Positions 8,296-18,095 of a DNA stretch of 64,000 nt are shown here, in pieces. Numbering within the stretch: position 1 is the stretch's first letter; each line of letters starts with the position of its first letter. The notes below the pieces were generated by a model that was not told the DNA's origin, searched no databases, and saw only the letters and a program-made list of their open reading frames with translations. The DNA is taken from positions 117,535-181,534 of the forward strand of contig NZ_JACB01000026.1 of NCBI RefSeq assembly GCF_000520975.1, read 5' to 3'. The position numbers and the translations under genes were made by a program. The DNA comes from Aquimarina megaterium XH134. Lineage in GTDB: Bacteria > Bacteroidota > Bacteroidia > Flavobacteriales > Flavobacteriaceae.

Positions 8296-9168
8296 TTACA
8301 ATTTTGATGATTGTATCGAATCTAATTTTGCTGTAACAATTTCAGATATTTTTCCTAACATCTCACTGTTTTTATACAATTCGCCATATGTGCTTACAGT
8401 TTCAATATAATCTTTGGTTTTTTTATACATTTTATTTCTGTTATACACCATTGCTACATATTCAGCATAGTAAAAATCATTTTTGGCATTAGCTCCATAT
8501 TGTATTGCTTTTTCGAGATACTTTAGTGCTTTTTTATAGTCTTTCTTTGCATAATACATAACGGACATAAACTCATAGCCTTTGGGTAGATTTGGTATTA
8601 ATTCTGTACTCTTTTTGTAGCATTCTAAGGCCTTGTCAAATTCACTATTGTAATAATATGCCATACCTAAAGACCAAACAGCCGCAGCGCTATCTGGATA
8701 CATATCCACTACTTTTTGAAAGTATTCTTGAGCTTTAGAATAGTCTTCTTTTACCAATAGATAATACTCTGCCTGCATAATATCTCGCTCTGATTTTAAT
8801 GTTGTTGCTTTAGAGAGTTCAAATGCTTTAGTTACTTTTTCTTTATATTTTTCTGGGTCTTGTTCATAAAACCCTCCCATTAGAAAACCACTAGGATAAT
8901 TGGGATCTAATTTCATAATCTTTGCCGCTTTCTCTTCAAACTTTTCTTTATCTCCGTAAAAATAGAAGTTCTTCGACAAATCATTAAAGAGTTGATGTAC
9001 CTCTGATACTTTTGAGTCTACAGGTAGGGTAAACCCATGAGTATTTAAATTAGAAGGAGCGTACTTTTTGACAAAATCGTCCTCGATTTCACGTTCTGTT
9101 TTCTGGGATTGGCAAGATGAAAAACTTACTATAAGTAAAAAAATACTTAGATGTTTAAACATGTTCAT
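8296..9168 (-). CDS. TPR-repeat lipoprotein
   Basis: A 290-residue lipoprotein. The signal sequence ends in the lipobox FSSC, so the mature protein starts at a lipidated Cys (about residue 19). The remainder consists of tetratricopeptide-type helical pairs; clear ones are KAQEYFQKVVDMYPDSAAAVWSLGMAYY, DKALECYKKSTELIPNLPKGYEFMSVMYY and KKALKYLEKAIQYG. Such proteins are scaffolds, often on the periplasmic face of the outer membrane. It lies 106 bases downstream of the LytTR regulator gene on the same strand, so it may belong to the same operon and may be an accessory or target of that system. Confidence 0.8.
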   Translation of the reverse strand: MNMFKHLSIFLLIVSFSSCQSQKTEREIEDDFVKKYAPSNLNTHGFTLPVDSKVSEVHQLFNDLSKNFYFYGDKEKFEEKAAKIMKLDPNYPSGFLMGGFYEQDPEKYKEKVTKAFELSKATTLKSERDIMQAEYYLLVKEDYSKAQEYFQKVVDMYPDSAAAVWSLGMAYYYNSEFDKALECYKKSTELIPNLPKGYEFMSVMYYAKKDYKKALKYLEKAIQYGANAKNDFYYAEYVAMVYNRNKMYKKTKDYIETVSTYGELYKNSEMLGKISEIVTAKLDSIQSSKL

Positions 9169-9274
9169 ATCTACATTTTTGAATTAATTTATGGTAAAAT
9201 TATGCTTGATATGAATACTATTCTTAAAAAGTAGATGATGTTAGATTAACCAGTGATAAAAGCTATAAAAGTGT

Positions 9275-9970
9275 CTAAGTATGTGATAATAAAGAGAAGA
9301 CTTTGTTAGAGTAACTAGATCCGATTGGGATTTCTATAGTATCTATTTCTATATCTTTTTGTGTATATGCAGTAATTTTGTCGATAGCAACAATATAAGA
9401 ACGGTGGGTACGTAGAAATAGAGATGAAGGGAGTTGAGTTTCTATTTTACCAATATTACTTTTAACTACCAATTTTTGGTGAATAGTATGGATTTTTACA
9501 TAATCTTTTAGGCTTTCAATATATAGAACTTCATCAAATATGATCTTAATGTGTTTTTTGTTTACGTTTACATAAAAAAATATATCACTTTTTTCGACAA
9601 TAGCCAAAGGAGAAGATTGTACTCTTTCATAATAGCGATCAATAGCTTTTACAAACCGATCAAAAGAAATAGGTTTTAATAAATAGTCTATAATATCCAA
9701 ATCATATCCTTCTATTGCATATTCTCTGTAGGCTGTGGTAATAATCACTTTAGGGGGGTGTTGTAATGTTTTTAGAAAATCTAAACCTTTTAAAACGGGC
9801 ATTTCAATATCTAAAAATAACAAATCAATTTCTTCCTTTTTGATGACCTCAAAAGCTTCTACAGCACTATAGCAATTGGTAACAATTTCTAGATCATCAA
9901 GCATTTTTATATGATTTTTCAGCAAATCAATTGCAGGAGATTCGTCATCAACAAGTAAACATCGTACCAT
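9275..9970 (-). CDS. LytTR response regulator
   Basis: A 231-residue protein with an N-terminal receiver domain (about 1-115; acidic pocket VDDE at 7-10, phospho-acceptor Asp54 in LFLDIEMP, Lys in YLLKPISF) and a C-terminal LytTR DNA-binding domain (about 135-230; FLRTHRSYIVAI and IPIGSSY). Its ATG at 9970 lies one base from the stop of the histidine kinase gene upstream, so the two are cotranscribed and presumably cognate. The divergent S41 protease gene is a likely target: a 21-base-spaced dyad related to sites at other LytTR loci lies in the shared intergenic region. Confidence 0.92.
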   Translation of the reverse strand: MVRCLLVDDESPAIDLLKNHIKMLDDLEIVTNCYSAVEAFEVIKKEEIDLLFLDIEMPVLKGLDFLKTLQHPPKVIITTAYREYAIEGYDLDIIDYLLKPISFDRFVKAIDRYYERVQSSPLAIVEKSDIFFYVNVNKKHIKIIFDEVLYIESLKDYVKIHTIHQKLVVKSNIGKIETQLPSSLFLRTHRSYIVAIDKITAYTQKDIEIDTIEIPIGSSYSNKVFSLLSHT

Positions 9971-9971
9971 A

Positions 9972-11018
9972 TTAATTTGTTTTTAAAGTCAGTTTTAAGC
10001 TAAAGAACGTATCAGATTCATCAATCTCAAATTTATGTTTTTCGGGATAGATTAAATCTAATTGCCGTTGAATATTAACAAGACCAATTCCGCTTTTATA
10101 TTCTTCTGTTTTATGATTGTATTCGGTTTCTGGTTTTGTGTTCCAAACACCAAACTCTATATATCCGTCAAATTGTTCAAGTGTAATTTTTATTTCTGGT
10201 TTTTTAATATTTCCTCTAACCCCGTGTTTAAAAGCATTTTCGACAATAGATAGCAATAATAGTGGGGTTATTGGTTGTTCATTTTTAAAGTGATTTTTTT
10301 CAAAAACAACATGTAATCGTTTACCATATTTAATTCGTTCTAATGCTACATAATTTTCTATAGTATGAATCTCTTCGACCAAAGGAACTGATGTTTGCTG
10401 ACTTCTATATAAAATATAATCTAAAATTTCTGAAAGTTGCAATACCATATCTGGTGCTTTAGGAGATTTGGTAATCACATAAGAATATAAATTGTTTAGT
10501 GTATTGAATAAAAAATGAGGGTTTAACTGCGCTTTTAAGTATTTAAGCTCTGTAGCTATTTTTGCTTTTTCTAATTGATACACTTTTTGTTTTTCTAACT
10601 CTTGCTCTTTATTGGTTTTGTAGAAATACATGATCAAGGCAGGAAAATGAAAAGATAGCATATAAAATGGAAAATCGTCTAAACTAATTAATGGATAAGG
10701 ACCATCTGCGCAATATTTGTCCAGATGATAATATCCCATTATACGAAATAGTAGAACTAATATGATAATCATAAAAATCATAGATAACCCAAAAGCAACG
10801 TATTTTTTATATTTTAAATAGCGTGGTATTTGCCAATAGTTGAAAGTATAGGCAGCTATCATCAATATTGGGAGTTTAAACAAAGTTGTTTCTATAGATT
10901 GTTCAAACAATTCTGGATGACTAGAAGAAAAAATGTAGAAAAGAAAAATTCCTACCCAAAATATAATATGACTAAGGATTCTTTTTTTGTTAAAAATCAT
11001 AACTGGGAAGATAATCAA
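9972..11018 (-). CDS. LytS-type sensor histidine kinase
   Basis: A 348-residue membrane kinase. Four hydrophobic segments lie within residues 15-135, followed by a coiled-coil linker (KEQELEKQKVYQLEKAKIATELKYLKAQ). The His_kinase domain has phospho-acceptor His168 in LNPHFLFNTLNNLYSY, and the HATPase domain has an N box in LLSIVENAFKHG and a G box in GIGLVNIQRQL. Autophosphorylation would be followed by transfer to Asp54 of the regulator encoded next. No extracytoplasmic sensor domain is present, so the membrane helices probably sense the signal themselves. A second ATG at 11000 (MIFNKKRIL) is an equally good start. Confidence 0.92.
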   Translation of the reverse strand: MIIFPVMIFNKKRILSHIIFWVGIFLFYIFSSSHPELFEQSIETTLFKLPILMIAAYTFNYWQIPRYLKYKKYVAFGLSMIFMIIILVLLFRIMGYYHLDKYCADGPYPLISLDDFPFYMLSFHFPALIMYFYKTNKEQELEKQKVYQLEKAKIATELKYLKAQLNPHFLFNTLNNLYSYVITKSPKAPDMVLQLSEILDYILYRSQQTSVPLVEEIHTIENYVALERIKYGKRLHVVFEKNHFKNEQPITPLLLLSIVENAFKHGVRGNIKKPEIKITLEQFDGYIEFGVWNTKPETEYNHKTEEYKSGIGLVNIQRQLDLIYPEKHKFEIDESDTFFSLKLTLKTN

Positions 11019-11113
11019 ATTATCATTTTCTTATTAAAAAAAGAGCTGTTTAGGAGCAATCTGTATTTAAAAGAAGGGTAACTGTAGATAAACTCGAGAA
11101 GTAGAGTTTTCTA

Positions 11114-11163
11114 AATAGACGAAATCTTATAAAACGTCTATTAAAATTTTAAGTTTATCTATA
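11114..11163. promoter_or_regulatory. Candidate LytTR-binding region at the S41/kinase divergent promoter
   Basis: AATAGACG (11114-11121) and its exact inverse CGTCTATT (11135-11142) are 21 bases apart. A third related half-site, TTATCTATA (11155-11163), is 21 bases further in direct orientation to the second. The same CGTCTATA core with 21-base spacing occurs at 35402-35431. It is placed between the kinase operon and the S41 protease. Confidence 0.45.
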
Positions 11164-11242
11164 TAATTTTAAAACACAAATCGCTTGATTCATTTTTGTG
11201 GCATAGAAATTTGAAGCTAATGCTTCTTAATACGATAAAAAA

Positions 11243-12568
11243 ATGAAGAAACGCGATGTATTTATTTTATTTTTCCTTTTTACCATTATAACTTGTTATT
11301 CTCAAAAGAATATTGAAAAATTAACAACAAAAGAAATTAAGGAAACTATCGATGCAGTTGGAAAAGTAATAAAAGAAAAATATGTATTTCCAGAAATTGC
11401 CAATACAATAGTAGAATTGATTAATAGCAACTTAAAAAAAGATCATTATAAGAGTTTAAGTAATCCAGAAGAATTGGCAAAAATCCTTACCAAGGACATA
11501 CAGTCAATAAACCATGATAAACATTTAAGAGTTTTTTATAACCCTGAAAGTCAAGGAAGAGAATCTACAGAAATGAGTGCTGAAGATCGTGAGAAGTTTC
11601 TTGAAAAAATGAGAGAAATGGAGAAGAGAGATAATTTTACGTTTAAGGAAGTTAAAATCCTCGATGGAAATATTGGATATATAAATTTTAGAGGTTTTCG
11701 TGATCCAGAATATGCAAGTGAAACCGTAATTGCTACAATGAATTTTTTGAGTAATACAGATGCTATAATTTTTGATTTAAGAAATAATGGAGGGGGGTAT
11801 CCACAGATGGTTCAGTTGCTATCCAGCTATTTTTTTGATGGCGATCCTATTCATTTAAACACATTTTATAATAGAGTTGATGAAACCAATGAACAATTTT
11901 GGACCTTACCATATGTTCCGGGAAAAAGATTACCAGATGTACAGTTATATATACTAACCAGTAGTAGTACGTTTTCTGCAGCTGAGGAATTTTCATATAA
12001 CCTAAAACATTTAAAACGTGCGGTAATTATTGGTGAAACTTCTGGCGGAGGGGCACATCCTGGTGAATCGTTTCAGATATCAAAAAAATTCAAAGTTTGG
12101 ACCTCTACAGGGCGAGCAATAAACCCGATTACAAATTCAAATTGGGAAGGAGTAGGGGTTATTCCGCATATAAAAACTTCTGAAAAAGATGCACTAATAT
12201 CTGCTCGTTTAAAAGCTCTAGATTCATTAAAAAGCGTTAATACAGATGTTTTTAGAAATGATTTTTATGATTGGCATATTGGTACTTTAAAAGCAGTCCA
12301 AACTCCAGTAAATGTTCCTTTATCTTCTTTAAAAAGTTATGTAGGTACGTATGCAAATCTAGCCATTAGTTTAGAAAACGGAGTGTTATATTATCAAAGT
12401 GGTACCGACTCAAAAGTTAAGTTAACTCCGATTGATAATTCAACCTTTCAATACGGTGAACTTACCGATGTGAGGTTACTATTCTTAAGAAAAAATGATC
12501 AGGTCGAAGCATTAATGACAACGAATGTTTATGGTAGATCCGACACTTATACAAAAGATAAGAATTGA
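11243..12568 (+). CDS. Exported S41 (C-terminal-processing-like) peptidase
   Basis: A 441-residue protein with a signal peptide (MKKRDVFILFFLFTIITCYSQ). An N-terminal S41_N-type helical domain (about 25-95, TTKEIKETIDAVGKVIKEKYVFPEIA) is followed by the S41 core (about 135-325). The nucleophile is likely Ser245 in TFSAAEEF; DLRNNGGG (178-185) and GETSGGGAHPG are the other core motifs. No PDZ domain is evident, as in the IRBP/tricorn-core branch. The last ~100 residues form a small beta-rich domain of the kind attached to flavobacterial serine hydrolases. It acts in the periplasm or is surface-exposed; the substrate is unknown. It is divergent from a LytTR two-component operon that probably regulates it. 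Confidence 0.9.
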   Translation: MKKRDVFILFFLFTIITCYSQKNIEKLTTKEIKETIDAVGKVIKEKYVFPEIANTIVELINSNLKKDHYKSLSNPEELAKILTKDIQSINHDKHLRVFYNPESQGRESTEMSAEDREKFLEKMREMEKRDNFTFKEVKILDGNIGYINFRGFRDPEYASETVIATMNFLSNTDAIIFDLRNNGGGYPQMVQLLSSYFFDGDPIHLNTFYNRVDETNEQFWTLPYVPGKRLPDVQLYILTSSSTFSAAEEFSYNLKHLKRAVIIGETSGGGAHPGESFQISKKFKVWTSTGRAINPITNSNWEGVGVIPHIKTSEKDALISARLKALDSLKSVNTDVFRNDFYDWHIGTLKAVQTPVNVPLSSLKSYVGTYANLAISLENGVLYYQSGTDSKVKLTPIDNSTFQYGELTDVRLLFLRKNDQVEALMTTNVYGRSDTYTKDKN

Positions 12569-12604
12569 AGATGCATATAAAATGATTCAATAACAAACAA
12601 TCAT

Positions 12605-12641
12605 AAAAAAGGTCGATTAAGACTATTAATCGACCTTTTTT
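12605..12641. terminator. Bidirectional terminator
   Basis: A perfect 16-base stem (12605-12620 with 12626-12641) with A-run and T-run ends around a five-base loop. It is shared by the convergent S41 protease and FAD oxidoreductase genes. Confidence 0.93.
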
Positions 12642-12665
12642 GTATTGTGAAAGTATTTCGTTTTA

Positions 12666-14900
12666 CTATTTCAATTTCACTCCAGAAAAAATTTCTGTTT
12701 CACTTGGCAATTCAAGTTTTTCTCTAATTGCCTGACCAGCTTGAAGACCTGCAACGATAGCTCCTTCATAATACCCTACATTAACGCCAAAATTGATCCA
12801 ATCTCCAGTTAGGATAAGGTTGTCAAAACCAGACTCATTAGCTTTAAGACGATATTTATTAGAACCAGGAAGTGATAGTGTGTATCTATCTGTTGGGTTT
12901 ACATTAGCACGAAAAAACTGTGTTTTTAACCTACTATAATCGGTTTTGGCATTTTTCGAGAAATCATGAATTACATCTAATTTCATTCCTTCTGGATACT
13001 CCAGAGTAGTGGCATTCGGAAAAAACCAACCCATTTTATCTTTTAACCATTGTTCTGAAACCCGCATGATACGTTCTAATTGCTCGTGAGGATACCTATG
13101 ATCTGAGTATGGAGGTATCACTTCTGGATCTAGAAACGATCCTGTATAATATATCAAAACCCCAGGTTCATCACTTTTCCAATCCTCATATGGCATCACC
13201 TGCGACATATCTATAAATGAATATTGAGGATCGGCATACGTAACCAGATTAGGTAATGACCCTTCAGGAAAGCCCCAATCGGGTAAATTCATACCTAGTT
13301 CTTTTAAGGTAGGTTTGATCCATAATTGCATAGACATGGTAGGGATACTTTTTACATGATTGTACATATTTTTCCATGCCTCATTATTATCAATAATCTC
13401 TTTACAGATGCCTTCATCACCACCCAAAACATCAATAGGGATACCCAAAATTACATCATCAAAATCTTTACCTTTTTCTAAAGATATTTTACCAACATTC
13501 TCCCAACCGCACCAGGCTTCTTCGAGATCATATTGCCCTTCTTTAAGTGCTTTGGCCTGTTGGTCATCTATTTGGTCATAAAGTGGCTCTCCGGGCCATA
13601 CATCCAGATTTTTAAATTTATAAGTAGGAGTGTAAGTCCCATTTTTTAAGGTAACCTGTTCGGCCATAGATATCTTTTCTATTTCTCTAGAATCAGAATA
13701 ATGTACCTGTTCTACTTTATGAAAGAATTTGAATTTCACACCTCTGTTTTTAAGGACCAAATAAATTGGAGTAATCATAGTATCTGCAGTTCCTGCTTTG
13801 AATTTCCATACAAAAGATCCTTTATACCCTGCAGAATTTGTTAGAAAATGAAGCCCTACTCCAGCTGCCAAACTACCCTGGTGATTAGATCCAGTAAGGT
13901 TGTGAAAGGTTCCTGTATAAAGAAATCTTACCATAGCAGAACTCAACAATCGTTCACTTGCTCCATGGTTTTTAAGCCATTGACGATAATCCAAGTCATT
14001 GATACGATCATAATCCAACTCATGAGTCTCTGAGTTATATACATCTTCAAATGTTCCCTTCATATTTACAAGTCCGAATTCTACAAATACGGCTAACCAA
14101 TAGAAATACTCGTTGTGATCGGCTATCGAATCAATAAGTTTAGCTACCCATTTAGAAAGTAAGTCGAATAGTTCTTTGATCATAGAATGATGCTCTTTTC
14201 GTTGTGCATGATCGTGATCCTCACTGGTCAGGTTCTCAACTAATTCTGATATATAATTCAATAGTTTTTCACCTTCATGCTTAAAGAGTTTATCCTTTAC
14301 AAACGCTTCAAATTTAGACTTAAAACTTGCCCAAAGCGGATGGTGCTCAGGTGGTTTGATTTCTTTAGCAGATTCAGAAGCCATGCTTACTAGACTATTC
14401 TTATTTGGATCGGTACCAAACAAAATTTCGGAGACTAGACCTACTGCTTTATGAATAATGGCCGAAAAAGGCAAAGGACCGCCCTGACCAGGTATATACT
14501 CATTAGATGGGAATATGATATTCTTTTTGATCCATTGATTTGTTTTAGGGTCAAAGTGAGTGAGTAGGGTAGTATCTTCCCGATCAAAAGCTTCTTCCCA
14601 GGATTTAAAGGGGCTATCGGGCATTAGATTATGTTGCTCACATTCTTTGTAAGAGTCTTGTATCAATCGAAAAGCATTTTCGTACCATCCTTGGGCAATA
14701 TGAATACCATGCTCCTGAATCCTTTCGTTTGGACCTCTACCAGTAGCGGTTTTTCCTCCTAGTCTCCAACCCATTTGATAAATGGTGATATCATAATGAT
14801 CTTGCCAGTTTTCGTAAGAGCTAAGTTCATAAGCGGCTGTTAGTGATGACATACCACTACCTAGTATGGCTATTTTCTTTTTGTTTTCTGAGTTTTGCAT
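12666..14900 (-). CDS. Large FAD-dependent amine-oxidase/phytoene-desaturase-like oxidoreductase
   Basis: A 744-residue protein. The N-terminus carries the dinucleotide-binding fold (KIAILGSGMSSLTAAYEL, residues 9-26) and the GWRLGGKTATGR motif (about 44-55) of the amine oxidase/phytoene dehydrogenase superfamily. The C-terminus has the second FAD motif (NLILTGDWINFGVNVGYYEGAIVAGLQAGQAIRE). It is longer than typical desaturases (about 500 residues); the extra length is a helical insertion around residues 150-270. There is no signal peptide, so it is cytosolic or membrane-associated. The 286-residue gene upstream ends 13 bases before this start and is almost certainly cotranscribed. The substrate is unknown; oxidation of an amine or a polyene are both possible. 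Confidence 0.8.
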   Translation of the reverse strand: MQNSENKKKIAILGSGMSSLTAAYELSSYENWQDHYDITIYQMGWRLGGKTATGRGPNERIQEHGIHIAQGWYENAFRLIQDSYKECEQHNLMPDSPFKSWEEAFDREDTTLLTHFDPKTNQWIKKNIIFPSNEYIPGQGGPLPFSAIIHKAVGLVSEILFGTDPNKNSLVSMASESAKEIKPPEHHPLWASFKSKFEAFVKDKLFKHEGEKLLNYISELVENLTSEDHDHAQRKEHHSMIKELFDLLSKWVAKLIDSIADHNEYFYWLAVFVEFGLVNMKGTFEDVYNSETHELDYDRINDLDYRQWLKNHGASERLLSSAMVRFLYTGTFHNLTGSNHQGSLAAGVGLHFLTNSAGYKGSFVWKFKAGTADTMITPIYLVLKNRGVKFKFFHKVEQVHYSDSREIEKISMAEQVTLKNGTYTPTYKFKNLDVWPGEPLYDQIDDQQAKALKEGQYDLEEAWCGWENVGKISLEKGKDFDDVILGIPIDVLGGDEGICKEIIDNNEAWKNMYNHVKSIPTMSMQLWIKPTLKELGMNLPDWGFPEGSLPNLVTYADPQYSFIDMSQVMPYEDWKSDEPGVLIYYTGSFLDPEVIPPYSDHRYPHEQLERIMRVSEQWLKDKMGWFFPNATTLEYPEGMKLDVIHDFSKNAKTDYSRLKTQFFRANVNPTDRYTLSLPGSNKYRLKANESGFDNLILTGDWINFGVNVGYYEGAIVAGLQAGQAIREKLELPSETEIFSGVKLK

Positions 14901-14913
14901 TGGTTTATTAATT

Positions 14914-15774
14914 TTAAAGAGTATGGATTTTCTTAGTTGTTAATTTTGTATTGAAATGTGCTGAACTAAATTCACTCTCACTAATCGGATAGAGCGGTTT
15001 ATTATTTTTGATGTATTCTAATACTATTGGAGACTTGTTCCATTTGGCGGCTTCGGTATATAACTCATCTAAATGTGGTATGATAAAAAGCTTGTCGAAA
15101 ATATCTTCAATCAATCCATTTAGATTATGTGCCCGATGCGTAACATATTCAATGTCTTTTTTAGATAATGGATAATGACTTGGATAAAAGGCTTCAATAT
15201 CTGTTAGGATAGAAACTGCAGCTCCTCTCGGATTGCCAAATATTTCACCTAAAATTCCAAAACTCACACCTTCAACCATTGACTGAGCATACAATACACG
15301 ATAAAGCACGATATTCATAAAATATTGCTCATAAATATTTTCTTTAAACGCTAACGAATCGGCTACTTGATACCCGGCAATGATACTAGAGTTATGAGCA
15401 CGATACCAGGAACATTCATCGGGTGTATGAATATACTGCAACCAAAAATTAACAGGCACAGGTAGATCCGGAAACGTCTCACCAGATTCATAGATCAATT
15501 GGGCAAGTGTCCCTAAATATAAAAAATGACTGTTTACTGATCTCCACCACAGACTACCAGGATGTTGTGCATTTATAGAATTAAGGGTTCCTCTTCTTAT
15601 TTCCCAATCCATAAACGCTAATTCAGAATTTCCCAGTCCTTCTTTTCCTTTAATGAAAGGTTCTCCGTATTTTTGATAGAATTCGTAACGTAATTTATAG
15701 CGATTCTGCGGAGTTTCGGAGGCATGAAGTACAATTCCTTTGGCTTTTTTCTTAAGTATTTCGAGTTTGTTCAT
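14914..15774 (-). CDS. Uncharacterised helical protein paired with the FAD oxidoreductase
   Basis: A 286-residue protein I do not recognise. There is no signal peptide. The N-terminus is basic; the middle is helix-rich with conserved-looking segments (HPGSLWWRSVNSHFLYLGTLAQL, CSWYRAHNSSIIAGYQVAD, EQYFMNIVLYRVLYAQSMVEG). The spread of His, Glu and Tyr across these helices recalls heme-oxygenase-like or ferritin-like helical enzymes, but I see no complete metal-binding motif and do not claim one. It is 13 bases from the FAD oxidoreductase start on the same strand, so the two probably act in one reaction sequence, perhaps a small oxidative pathway. It is preceded by a 136-base gap shared with a divergent sensor kinase. 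Confidence 0.7.
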   Translation of the reverse strand: MNKLEILKKKAKGIVLHASETPQNRYKLRYEFYQKYGEPFIKGKEGLGNSELAFMDWEIRRGTLNSINAQHPGSLWWRSVNSHFLYLGTLAQLIYESGETFPDLPVPVNFWLQYIHTPDECSWYRAHNSSIIAGYQVADSLAFKENIYEQYFMNIVLYRVLYAQSMVEGVSFGILGEIFGNPRGAAVSILTDIEAFYPSHYPLSKKDIEYVTHRAHNLNGLIEDIFDKLFIIPHLDELYTEAAKWNKSPIVLEYIKNNKPLYPISESEFSSAHFNTKLTTKKIHTL

Positions 15775-15910
15775 ATATTAGTAAAAAGGTTTATAAACTT
15801 ACAAGTAAAATTATTATATACAATAGATATTTTAGGAAATTCAAGTAGTATGATATATTAAATTTCCTTGTTGAGCAAAAAATGATTTCTCAAACTATTA
15901 AACATTAAGA

Positions 15911-17944
15911 ATGACAGCATATTTTAAATACTATTTGGGGTTTTTATCGATTATATTATTGTTTCCTCTTAATGTATTTAGTCAAACTACTATCCTTCTT
16001 GATGATTCAACAGAATTACATGATATTGGAAAACAAACGCAATATTTGGAGGACACTTCGCTTAGACTATCTATTGAAGAAACTAGAAATAACAACCTTG
16101 AAACCAAGTTTAAAGCGTATACTCAAGAAACCATAAATTTCTCTAGTACAGCTTCCGCTTACTGGCTGAAATTTAAAATTACTAAGGTCATACCGGGCGA
16201 TTTTTATCTGAATGTTGGCTCGGCGTTCATAGATTCGATATCACTTTATGAATTTAATGAGGCAAATCAATTAATTTCTACCAGACACACTGGTGATGAT
16301 TTACCTTTTAATACCAGGGAAATTGAAGTTGGTAATTATCTATTTGCTCTTGATTTTGATGTAAATAGTACGCGAACTTTTTACCTTAGGGTAAAGAGTG
16401 ATCAACCTTTGTTTTTCCCGCTTCGAGTAGGAACACTTCCTAATTTTTTAGATTATGAACATGATTTAGACTTTTTGCAAGGGATCTATTTTGGGTTTAT
16501 GCTCTTGATTTTTCTATATAATCTCTTTTTATATTTTTCGACCAGAGAGAGAATATACCTCTATTACATTGCTTATGTATTTAGTATAACCTGGTTTATG
16601 GCTTCAATATTTGGCTACTTCTTCGAATACTTTTGGCCAAATACTCCTTTCATTAATCAAGTTGTAGTCGTTAGTTCTGGATTAACGATGATTACTGCTA
16701 CTTTATTTACCCAAAAATTTTTAAACACCAAAGAATCCGGTTCTACTATGCACAAGGGATCTATGGTATTTCTTGTTATTGGTATTTTGGTATGTGCTCT
16801 TGTGTTACTGGGCTTTAAAATAGAAGGCCTGAAATTATCACAGGGAGGTCTGTTAATCATGGCATCATACTTTCTTATCTTAGGTATTCGATTTAAATTA
16901 AAGGGATATCGCCCAGCCAAATATTATTTATTAGCCTGGGGAGCCCTTATCATTGGTATATGTTTTGCCATTCTCGAGTCTTTAAATCTCACTTTTGTGA
17001 TGACGTATTTAAATGCAATGCAGATTGGCTCGGCTCTGGAAGTTTTACTGCTTTCATTTGCGTTGGGTGATCGAATTAATATGTACAAAAAACAAAAAGA
17101 AGATGCACAATTAGAAGCGCTGTTGGCAGCCAAAGAAAATGAAAGACTAATTCAGGAGCAAAATATAATACTTGAAAAGAAGGTCAAGGAACGAACGGCA
17201 GAGGTCGCTATTCGAAATGAAGAACTAGTTAACCTGAACAAGGAAAAGGATATGTTGGTTAATATAGTTGCTCATGATCTTAGAACTCCGCTGAGCCATA
17301 TACGATTATTAATACAATTAATTGATGTTACCTCTTTAGATTTGACTAAAGATCAGGTGTCCTATTTAACCGAAATTGACAACTCAGCTGATCGCCTCTC
17401 GCAGATGATTGGCCGTATCTTAAACATACATGCATTAGAAACAAATCGGGTTAAATTAAAGAATCAAATTATTGATTTGTTAGAATTGGTGAAGTATGTG
17501 GTAAGATGTTTTCGTCTTACCGCCGAGGATAAAGAGATTAAAATAATTACTACATCACAACCAGGAAATCACTTTGTAGAAGTGGATAAAAACTATATGA
17601 TCCAGGTCCTAGAAAATCTGGTTTCTAATGCCATCAAGTTTTCTGAAAGAGGAAGTGAAGTTATATTACATGTAAAATCCCATGATGCTAGAACATATGT
17701 TGTGGTAGAAGACCAAGGACCAGGTATTAGTAAAGAGGATCAAAAGAAACTATTCGGGAGATTTCAGAAACTTAGTGCACAACCCACAGAAGGAGAGGCA
17801 TCTATTGGATTAGGGTTATCTATCGTTAAAAAATATATCGAATCGATGGATGGCGAAATTCACTGTGAAAGTGAATTAGGTGTCGGAACCAAATTTATCA
17901 TTTCTTTTGATTCTAAAGATCATTTGGAAAAAGTTGAAAGTTAA
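15911..17944 (+). CDS. 7TMR-DISM hybrid-sensor histidine kinase
   Basis: A 677-residue protein with a signal peptide (cleavage after NVFSQ). A periplasmic jelly-roll sensor (7TMR-DISMED2 type, about residues 27-180) is followed by a seven-helix membrane domain (7TMR-DISM, about 188-395), a coiled coil (about 395-445), a HisKA domain with His455 in VAHDLRTPLSH, and an HATPase domain with N box ENLVSNAIKFS, G1 box EDQGPGIS and G2 box GLGLSIVKKYI. The periplasmic domain type often binds carbohydrates or small ligands. No response regulator gene is adjacent, so it is an orphan kinase; the divergent neighbours are the oxidoreductase pair. It is of the conventional HisKA class, unlike the LytS kinases elsewhere in the window. 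Confidence 0.9.
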   Translation: MTAYFKYYLGFLSIILLFPLNVFSQTTILLDDSTELHDIGKQTQYLEDTSLRLSIEETRNNNLETKFKAYTQETINFSSTASAYWLKFKITKVIPGDFYLNVGSAFIDSISLYEFNEANQLISTRHTGDDLPFNTREIEVGNYLFALDFDVNSTRTFYLRVKSDQPLFFPLRVGTLPNFLDYEHDLDFLQGIYFGFMLLIFLYNLFLYFSTRERIYLYYIAYVFSITWFMASIFGYFFEYFWPNTPFINQVVVVSSGLTMITATLFTQKFLNTKESGSTMHKGSMVFLVIGILVCALVLLGFKIEGLKLSQGGLLIMASYFLILGIRFKLKGYRPAKYYLLAWGALIIGICFAILESLNLTFVMTYLNAMQIGSALEVLLLSFALGDRINMYKKQKEDAQLEALLAAKENERLIQEQNIILEKKVKERTAEVAIRNEELVNLNKEKDMLVNIVAHDLRTPLSHIRLLIQLIDVTSLDLTKDQVSYLTEIDNSADRLSQMIGRILNIHALETNRVKLKNQIIDLLELVKYVVRCFRLTAEDKEIKIITTSQPGNHFVEVDKNYMIQVLENLVSNAIKFSERGSEVILHVKSHDARTYVVVEDQGPGISKEDQKKLFGRFQKLSAQPTEGEASIGLGLSIVKKYIESMDGEIHCESELGVGTKFIISFDSKDHLEKVES

Positions 17945-18095
17945 TATTCTTTAAAAACTTCTAACGAAATTGATAATTCATACTTCTTTAAAACAATAAT
18001 GATTTTGTGAGCTGAATACTTTTTTAGTAATATAATATTTATTGAATAAAATGATTGATAGGTAAAGTAGGAAAATTTGTTTGAAGTAATAATTT

